Source: Mycobacterium sp. GA-1841 (GTDB lineage Bacteria > Actinomycetota > Actinomycetes > Mycobacteriales > Mycobacteriaceae). From it: a stretch of 36,628 nucleotides of DNA. Below the pieces are notes generated by a model, which had not been told where the DNA came from, made no database searches, and was given only the letters and a program-made list of their open reading frames with translations. Made by a program: the position numbers and the translations under genes. The stretch is taken from positions 1 to 36,628 of the forward strand of contig NZ_MBEQ01000092.1 of NCBI RefSeq assembly GCF_001954135.1, read 5' to 3'. Below, piece by piece: positions 32,823-36,628 of the stretch (positions within the stretch are counted from its first letter, which is position 1; every line of letters starts with the position of its first letter).

Positions 32823-33215
32823 ATGAGCGACCTTGACGAGCCATCGACTGATGGCACCGCTGCCCATGACCGTCGACTCCCGCGTGGGGTCCGGATCGCG
32901 GACGTCACCGCCTGTGTGTTGCTGTTTTTGATCCAGGCCGGCTTGGCCGTGGTCGCGTTGATGAGCTTCATGGTGTTTCCGATGAGCATCGACAACTGCG
33001 CGTACGTGGCATGCGGTGATGAGAAGTGGATCCCGTACGCGATGTGGACAGCAGTGGGCTCGGTTGCACCGGCAGCATTGAGCTTCTGTGTCAGCTTTGT
33101 ACAGTTGGGCCGCAACCGGATTGGGTTTTGGTGGGCGCTGATCGGTGTTCTGGCCCAAGGCGGCATCCTCGGAGCGGCCTGGCATCTGGCAGCGCTGGCC
33201 GGGCCACTCACGTAG
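32823..33215 (+). CDS. Small membrane protein, unknown function
   Basis: This 130-residue protein has a polar N-terminus of about 25 residues and three hydrophobic segments (VTACVLLFLIQAGLAVVALM, WTAVGSVAPAALSFCVSFV, WALIGVLAQGGILGAAWHL). A loop after the first helix carries two Cys (DNCAYVACGDEKW), which could form a disulfide outside the membrane. I do not recognise the family. It starts 23 nt after the tRNA and has no clear ribosome site. Confidence 0.68.
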   Translation: MSDLDEPSTDGTAAHDRRLPRGVRIADVTACVLLFLIQAGLAVVALMSFMVFPMSIDNCAYVACGDEKWIPYAMWTAVGSVAPAALSFCVSFVQLGRNRIGFWWALIGVLAQGGILGAAWHLAALAGPLT

Positions 33216-33313
33216 AAGTCGTCGAAGAGTGGCCGTCAATCGTGCCCCGGCTGCCGGTGGGCGGCGGTAATTTGAGGCGTGCGCTCTGCCGCCGAGCGCT
33301 GCCAGGAGGATCG

Positions 33314-33988
33314 TTGAAAGCCGTTGCGAGAGTGTTGGCGTTGGGGTTCGTCGAACTGGTGGTGTTCGGCGTGGTGTTGTTCGCCCTCGCCGGAACCCTG
33401 GACTTCTGGCAGGCCTGGATTTTCCTCGCGGTGTTTGCCCTTTCGACCTGGATTCCCGCCATCTTCCTGCAGCGTGGCGATCCGGCCGCGCACGAACGGC
33501 GTAAACGCGCGGGGCCGGTGGCCGAAACCCGAATGGTGCAAAAGGTTCTCATCGCCGGCTGGTACGCATCGCTGGCGGCGATGGTGATCGTGAGCGGGCT
33601 CGACCATCGCTTCCACTGGTCGACGGTGCCCGCGGCGATCTGCGTGGCCGGCGATGTTCTGGTGGTGCTGGGGCTGGGTGTGACGAGCCTGGTGGTGATC
33701 CAGAACAGCTTCGCGGCCTCGACTGTTCAGGTGGAGTCAGAACAAAAGCTGGTCTCCACCGGTCTGTACGGGCTGGTGCGCCATCCCATGTACACCGGAA
33801 ACCTGTTGACGATTGTGGGATTCCCCCTCGCGCTCGGCTCCTACTGGGGTCTGGTGCCGGTGGTGTCCGGCCTGATCGCCCTCATCGTCCGGATTCGCGA
33901 CGAAGAGAAACTGCTCGTCGCGGAGCTGGACGGGTACCGCGAGTACACCGAGAAAGCGCGCTATCGCCTGGTGCCGTACATGTGGTGA
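33314..33988 (+). CDS. Isoprenylcysteine methyltransferase-like membrane protein
   Basis: This 224-residue integral membrane protein has about five helices. Its C-terminal signature is that of the ICMT/phospholipid-methyltransferase superfamily: GLYGLVRHPMYTGNLLTIVG, then RIRDEEKLLVAELDGYREYTEKARYRLVP split over the last 50 residues. These are the expected SAM-binding and catalytic parts, so a methyl transfer to a lipid or small membrane substrate is likely; the substrate is unknown. The start is TTG at 33314, preceded by AGGAGG at 4 nt spacing, which decides it over longer forms of the frame. Confidence 0.83.
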   Translation: MKAVARVLALGFVELVVFGVVLFALAGTLDFWQAWIFLAVFALSTWIPAIFLQRGDPAAHERRKRAGPVAETRMVQKVLIAGWYASLAAMVIVSGLDHRFHWSTVPAAICVAGDVLVVLGLGVTSLVVIQNSFAASTVQVESEQKLVSTGLYGLVRHPMYTGNLLTIVGFPLALGSYWGLVPVVSGLIALIVRIRDEEKLLVAELDGYREYTEKARYRLVPYMW

Positions 33989-34012
33989 GCGCCGGCCCCC
34001 TGGCACGACGTG

Positions 34013-36628
34013 TCAACGGGCCGGGGTGTTGGTGGTGTGCTGCGCCAGGCTGCGCACCGACGGTTCGGCGAACAGCGTCAGCATCGTCAATTCGACGTCG
34101 AGGGCAGCGTTGATCGCGGCGATGGCACGCATCGCCGACAGCGAATCGCCGCCCAGATCGAAAAATGACTCCTCGACCCCGACCCGGTCCAGCCCAAGCA
34201 CATCGGCATAGATGCCGGACAAGATCTGCTCGATCAAGCTCGCCGGCGGGCAATAAGGACAATCGACTTCGTCGAGGGCGGGCGCCGGCACCGCGGGTGC
34301 TGCCGGCCTGACAGGAGTCTGGGCCCACCGATTGGATTGTGTGGGTTCGGTTTCCAGCACTCCCAGCGACAGCAGGCGACGCCCGGGGTGGGTCGTCATG
34401 GCCACCAGCACCTGTGTGAACCGTTCGATCAACGCATCGATACAGTTCGCGTCGAACACATCGGTGTCATATTGCACGCGGAGTTCCAATTCACGGCCCG
34501 GGCCGGCCTGCACTGCGATCGGATAATGGTAGAAATCGCGGCTGTTGAAACCGGTGATGGCCAACCCCTCGGCATCCCGCGGCGTGCCGGTGTCGGTCGG
34601 ATAGTTCTCGTACACGAAGACCGTGTCGAACAGCCTGTCCTGGCCGGTGATGCGATGAATATCGCTGAGCGCCACGTGTTGATGCTCGAGGGTGTCGTTG
34701 TGGGCACTCTGCAGCTGGTCCAACAGGTCGGCTGTCGTCGTCGCCGGCGTGATGGTCGCCCGCACCGGCACCGTGTTGATCAACAGCCCCAACATCGACT
34801 CCGCGCCCTCCACCTCAGGTGAGCGCCCCGACACCACGGTGCCGAACGCAACATCGTGCTGACCGCTCAGGGAACTCAACAACAACGCCCACGCGCCCTG
34901 CAGCACGATGTTGACGGTCGTGTGCTGTGCGCGCGCCAGTTTGGTGAGGGCGCGGGTGGTCTTGGCCGGTACCCGGAACGAATTGACGCTGCGGTTTCCC
35001 AGCCGCAACTTCTGCGGCGGGCCGAGGAGGATCGGGGTCTCGAATCCGGCCAGTACCTCGCGCCATGCCGCATGGGCGGCGTCGTGATCCCGGTCAGCCA
35101 GCCAGGTCATGTAACTGCGGTACGACGACGCCGCAGGCAGCCGAATCCCGTGGTACCCGGCGAAGATCTCTTGCATCAGCAATGGCATCGACCAGCCGTC
35201 GAGCACGATGTGGTGATTGGTCAGGACGAACCGATGCTCGTGATCGGAGTGGCGGATGAGGGCTGCCCGGAAGGCAGACTCGTTCTCCAGGTCGCATACC
35301 GCAGCGCGTTCGGCCGAGCAGATCCGCCGGATCCGCTCGTCGACTTCGATGTCGGCATCTCCATCGTCGGCGGTCAGATCGACATACCGCCACGGCGCCA
35401 CCGGTTCGGCGGGGATCACCTGAACCGGCTGCTCGAATTGCGGACGGAACCGCGCTGCCAGATGTGGATGCCGGGTGACGACAGCCTGCACGGCCTCGCG
35501 GAGCCGGTGCACGTCCAGCGGGCCGTTCAATGCCAAGTCCAGCTGCACCGCGTACACGTCGTCGCCGGAGCACTTCGCGATGCCGGCGTGGTAGAGCAGC
35601 CCCTGTTGCAAAGGGGTGAGCGGCAGGATGTCGGCGACGGGATGATCGTTGTGCAACCCGTCGATCTGCTGCTGGCTCAACGTGACCGGGGCAATATCTG
35701 ACGGAGTCAGTCCTCCCCCGCCCCGCCGGACATGGGCACACATGCCGGCCAGAGCGTCGAACCACAACCGGCTGATCCGGGTGACCGCAGTGCGGTCCAA
35801 GGCCGAGGTCGCCCACGTCCAGGTGGCGTTGAGGTGCGGCCCGGTGTCGGTGTCGACGGTGACCGCGTTGAGCTCCACAGAGTGGGCAAGCGGCATGGAC
35901 ATCTCAGCAGCTGCGCCGGTCGCCGACAGATTTCCCTGGCTGAAACGCCACACGTCTCCCGAGGTAAACGCCGCGGGCGAACCCAGCCGGCCGAGATAGT
36001 TGAACCCGATGACCGGGTCGCCTCCGGCAAGGTCCACGTCGGGGTTGAGGTAGCGCAGCAGTCCGTAGGTGAGGCCGTCGGGTTGGTTGCGGAGTTGTTC
36101 TTTGGCGTCTTTGATGACGGTGCCGAGGGCGGGGTCGCCGGCGATGACTTGTGTCCAGCGCAGGCCGCCTGGTGTCAGGGCGACGGGGTATTTGGCGGTG
36201 AACCAGCCGATCGTGCGTGACAGGTCGACGTCACGTCCGCGGTCCCCGGCCAGCTCCGCGATTTCCTCTTGCCGCCCATGGCTTTCCACGTCGACGGCAA
36301 TGGGAGCATCGCCGGTTCCGAGGTACTGGGCCCAAGACAGGGCGAATGCGATCAGCAGGATCTCGTGGACTCCGCAGTGGAACGCCGTGGGCACCTCACC
36401 GAGCAGCATGTGGGTGGTCTCGGCATCGAGGAAATCCGACAGGTATCCGGCCGTGGCAAAGGTGTCTTCGGCTTTCGGCGTCGGCAACGCGGGCGGAATT
36501 GTGACCATTCGTTGCCACGCTGCTGCCTGACCGACCACGTCGGGGTGGCGTGCGCTCTGGTGGAGGAGTTCGGCCCAGCGGGGGAAGGAGGTGGTGGTGG
36601 GTGGGAGTTGGATGGGTTGGTCGGCGTG
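34013..36628 (-). CDS. Nonribosomal peptide synthetase, C-terminal part (E-C-PCP), 5'-truncated
   Basis: This is the last 871 residues of a multimodular NRPS; the frame is open to the window edge, so the true start lies outside. In order: the C-terminal part of an epimerisation domain (TIGWFTAKYPVAL and VIGFNYLGRLG motifs), a full condensation domain (DILPLTPLQQGLLYHAG; catalytic HHIVLDG), a Pro/Ala linker with DCPYCPP, and a carrier domain (DLGGDSLSAM, phosphopantetheine Ser at 34142-34144). No adenylation domain lies between C and PCP, and no thioesterase or reductase follows. The last module is therefore A-less: it may be loaded in trans, or the A domain was lost. The peptide product is unknown. 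Confidence 0.92.
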   Translation of the reverse strand, partial: HADQPIQLPPTTTSFPRWAELLHQSARHPDVVGQAAAWQRMVTIPPALPTPKAEDTFATAGYLSDFLDAETTHMLLGEVPTAFHCGVHEILLIAFALSWAQYLGTGDAPIAVDVESHGRQEEIAELAGDRGRDVDLSRTIGWFTAKYPVALTPGGLRWTQVIAGDPALGTVIKDAKEQLRNQPDGLTYGLLRYLNPDVDLAGGDPVIGFNYLGRLGSPAAFTSGDVWRFSQGNLSATGAAAEMSMPLAHSVELNAVTVDTDTGPHLNATWTWATSALDRTAVTRISRLWFDALAGMCAHVRRGGGGLTPSDIAPVTLSQQQIDGLHNDHPVADILPLTPLQQGLLYHAGIAKCSGDDVYAVQLDLALNGPLDVHRLREAVQAVVTRHPHLAARFRPQFEQPVQVIPAEPVAPWRYVDLTADDGDADIEVDERIRRICSAERAAVCDLENESAFRAALIRHSDHEHRFVLTNHHIVLDGWSMPLLMQEIFAGYHGIRLPAASSYRSYMTWLADRDHDAAHAAWREVLAGFETPILLGPPQKLRLGNRSVNSFRVPAKTTRALTKLARAQHTTVNIVLQGAWALLLSSLSGQHDVAFGTVVSGRSPEVEGAESMLGLLINTVPVRATITPATTTADLLDQLQSAHNDTLEHQHVALSDIHRITGQDRLFDTVFVYENYPTDTGTPRDAEGLAITGFNSRDFYHYPIAVQAGPGRELELRVQYDTDVFDANCIDALIERFTQVLVAMTTHPGRRLLSLGVLETEPTQSNRWAQTPVRPAAPAVPAPALDEVDCPYCPPASLIEQILSGIYADVLGLDRVGVEESFFDLGGDSLSAMRAIAAINAALDVELTMLTLFAEPSVRSLAQHTTNTPAR

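Noticed and set aside
36538..36538. Start of the NRPS at an internal GTG
   Set aside because: The frame is open to 36628 with good NRPS sequence upstream, so the gene is truncated by the window edge.
1..36628. CRISPR array, prophage, integron or toxin-antitoxin pair
   Set aside because: No regularly spaced repeats, cas, integrase, capsid or toxin-like genes were recognised on either strand.

Overview
The window is high-GC actinobacterial DNA and reads as a rapidly growing mycobacterium (Mycolicibacterium type). The reasons are a PdtaR (Rv1626-type) ANTAR response regulator, several small secreted proteins of mycobacterial style, frequent GTG/TTG starts, ATGA start/stop overlaps, weak or absent Shine-Dalgarno (SD) sequences, and multimodular NRPS coding. 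No rRNA, CRISPR, transposase, integrase or phage gene was seen. Species is not assigned. Layout, left to right: (1) 0.2-3.5 kb: a three-gene minus-strand ABC importer (permease, ATPase, binding lipoprotein) behind a cobalamin riboswitch, hence a predicted BtuCDF vitamin B12 importer, ending at a 48-bp palindrome. (2) 3.6-11.3 kb: a CAP-domain secreted protein, small secreted proteins, a stand-alone TrpB2, an NTF2-fold protein with an operator-bearing promoter, a membrane protein with a MerR-like N-terminus, an epoxide-hydrolase-like enzyme and a DHA2 drug exporter. (3) 11.5-15.7 kb: a complete potADBC polyamine-type importer whose ATPase gene appears to start at CTG. (4) 15.7-19.2 kb: a TetR/EamA pair divergent from a Rieske oxygenase and an NTF2-fold protein. 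(5) 19.2-22.7 kb: M42 peptidase, thioesterase, DoxX-like protein with 22-residue repeats, RDD protein. (6) 22.7-26.4 kb: gluconate permease and kinase divergent from a FadR-type regulator, then an SCO6745-family gene. (7) 26.4-31.8 kb: a branched-chain amino-acid-type importer livKHMGF with ynfA appended. (8) 32.0-34.0 kb: pdtaR, a tRNA gene with CAA anticodon and short variable loop, and two membrane proteins. (9) 34.0 kb to the end: the C-terminal 871 residues of an NRPS that continues past the window, ending E(partial)-C-PCP without an adenylation or release domain in the last module. How the parts connect: most of the window is nutrient transport with local control (B12 riboswitch; palindromes in the gnt divergon; a hairpin between livK and livH). 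The most system-like new signal is a candidate two-site TetR regulon. The promoters at 6508-6535 and 17241-17268 share the same -35/-10 spacing and an ATAC-N6-GTAT operator overlapping the -10. The first drives an NTF2-fold protein; the second drives the Rieske oxygenase and a second NTF2-fold protein, beside the TetR gene. Other points worth checking are the A-less terminal NRPS module, the predicted BtuCDF, the CTG start of potA, the membrane-tethered MerR-like protein, and an upstream ORF overlapping the gnt regulator start. All family calls come from reading the translated sequence; no database search was run.
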